Shown in pieces: positions 53,048 to 54,981 of a stretch of 54,981 bases of DNA. The notes under the pieces are model-generated. The model was not told the DNA's origin, searched no databases, and saw only the letters and a program-made list of their open reading frames with translations. Each line of letters opens with the position of its first letter. Position 1 is the stretch's first letter. Made by a program: the position numbers and the translations under genes. The stretch is from Phenylobacterium sp. (GTDB taxonomy: Bacteria > Pseudomonadota > Alphaproteobacteria > Caulobacterales > Caulobacteraceae): the NCBI RefSeq assembly GCF_030693405.1, contig NZ_JAUYAW010000012.1:1-54981 (forward strand), given 5' to 3'.

Positions 53048-53947
53048 ATGATTCCCTATGTCCGCGAGATCCAGTTCGAGTACGGGGTCTGCGATCAGGT
53101 CTCCCCCCTGATCCGCCGGGTGGTGGCCCGCAATCCCGGGCCCTTCACCTTCATGGGGACCGGCACCTACATCGTCGGCCGCGGCGAGGTGGCGGTGATC
53201 GACCCAGGACCTGACCTGCCCGAGCACCTGGAGGCGATCCTGGCGGCCCTGGAGCCCGGCGAGCGCGTCACCCACATCCTGGTCACCCACCACCACAGCG
53301 ACCACTCTCCCCTGGCCAGGCCGCTGAAGGCCAAGACCGGGGCGGCCATCTATGGCTGCGCGGTGGGGGCTGCGGCCGAGGAGTCCACCATCCGCACCGA
53401 AGCCGGGGCCGATTTCGACTTCGCCCCCGATGTCAGCCTGTGCGGCGGCGGTCAGGTGCTTGAGGGACCCGGCTGGACGCTGGAGGCGGTGGCCACGCCT
53501 GGCCACACCTCGAACCACATCTGCTTCGCCCTGAAGGAGGAGAACGCCCTGTTCTCCGGCGACCACATCATGGGCTGGTCGACCACGGTGATCACGCCCC
53601 CCGACGGCGACATGACCGACTATATGGACAGCCTGGAGCGGGTGAAGGTCCGTGACTTCGACGTGCTGTGGCCGACCCACGGGCCGCCAATCCGGGAGGT
53701 CACGCCCTTCATCGAGGCCTACGCCGCCCACCGCCGCGCCCGAGAGGCCCAGGTGTTGGCCGCTGTCGGCGAGGGCTATGAGCGGATCGTCGAGATGGTG
53801 CCGAAGCTCTATGCCGACGTGGATCCCCGGCTGCACCCCGCCGCGGCGAGGTCGGTCCTCGGGCACATGATCGACCTGGTCCGCCGGGGCAAGGTGGCCA
53901 CCGACGGACCGGCGTCGATCGACAGTCGCTATCGCCTGGCTGACTAG
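53048..53947 (+). CDS. Metallo-beta-lactamase-fold hydrolase (LACTB2-like)
   Basis: 299 residues. Metal motif THHHSDH at 80-86, with further His/Asp ligands in GHTSNHICF and SGDHIMGWST. The PTHGPPI block completes the site. The C-terminal domain (ERIVEMVPKLYADVDPRLHP) is the winged-helix-like tail of the LACTB2 group, which acts on RNA or thioesters. The substrate is not clear. No signal peptide. Confidence 0.88.
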   Translation: MIPYVREIQFEYGVCDQVSPLIRRVVARNPGPFTFMGTGTYIVGRGEVAVIDPGPDLPEHLEAILAALEPGERVTHILVTHHHSDHSPLARPLKAKTGAAIYGCAVGAAAEESTIRTEAGADFDFAPDVSLCGGGQVLEGPGWTLEAVATPGHTSNHICFALKEENALFSGDHIMGWSTTVITPPDGDMTDYMDSLERVKVRDFDVLWPTHGPPIREVTPFIEAYAAHRRAREAQVLAAVGEGYERIVEMVPKLYADVDPRLHPAAARSVLGHMIDLVRRGKVATDGPASIDSRYRLAD

Positions 53948-53949
53948 CT

Positions 53950-54981
<1,032 letters not shown>

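Overview
The window is high-GC, densely packed, oriented-gene bacterial chromosome. Its gene content points to the alphaproteobacterial order Caulobacterales (Phenylobacterium- or Caulobacter-like). The main pointers are a DivJ-like histidine kinase beside a second kinase, a MucR/Ros regulator, a DUF2336 protein, a PAS_5 protein, a perfect CtrA-type box (TTAA-N7-TTAA), clustered CcrM-type GANTC sites, and a large TonB-dependent receptor. No transposase, phage gene, rRNA operon or CRISPR array is visible.

Layout. 1-7.1 kb: an incomplete gene under a CtrA-like box, then a minus-strand translation operon (prfC, rsmC-like, rsuA-like), an aminoglycoside-phosphotransferase-fold protein, a DUF1491 protein and a secreted unknown. 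7.1-12.9 kb: a regulatory block with a DivJ-like membrane kinase, a soluble kinase, SufE, a PAS_5 protein with four GANTC sites at its start, MucR and a DUF2336 protein. 12.9-19.8 kb: acyl-CoA metabolism (enoyl-CoA hydratase, acyl-CoA synthetase, MaoC), a trypsin-fold protease, oligopeptidase B and a GNAT acetyltransferase. 19.8-28.8 kb: LysR/ilvD divergent pair, cyclophilin, HMCES/YedK-type protein, a 52-codon DUF2256 protein with an ABC1 kinase, two divergent tRNA genes (Gln-TTG, Pro-CGG), two decayed genes (DUF1801, DUF1963), a DUF547 protein and a cold-shock protein.

28.9-37.3 kb: two ABC export modules. The first is ATPase, FtsX-type permease and AttH-like lipocalin; the second is EVE protein, HlyD/MacA adaptor, permease, ATPase and DUF4334 protein. 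37.3-39.5 kb: divergent selD and mnmH, giving the selenouridine tRNA pathway. 39.6-43.9 kb: an HExxH lipoprotein-like protein, an AbgT transporter and SppA. 44.3-52.3 kb: a peptide-acquisition region with a TonB receptor, an OppA-like lipoprotein, an alpha/beta hydrolase and OppC/OppB permeases, but no ATPase in view. 52.4-55 kb: a DUF442 phosphatase, a 52-aa small membrane protein, a metallo-beta-lactamase-fold hydrolase, and the C-terminal part of an acyl-CoA ligase fused to a Pro/Ala-rich linker and membrane helices.

I do not see a clear undescribed multi-gene system. The most unusual single items are the ligase-membrane fusion at the right edge, the MucR lacking two of four zinc ligands, the G-run repeat upstream of the TTG-started TonB receptor, and the cell-cycle-type DNA sites. 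Coordinates of starts were adjusted by Shine-Dalgarno sequence and family length; all functional names come from motif recognition, not from database searches.
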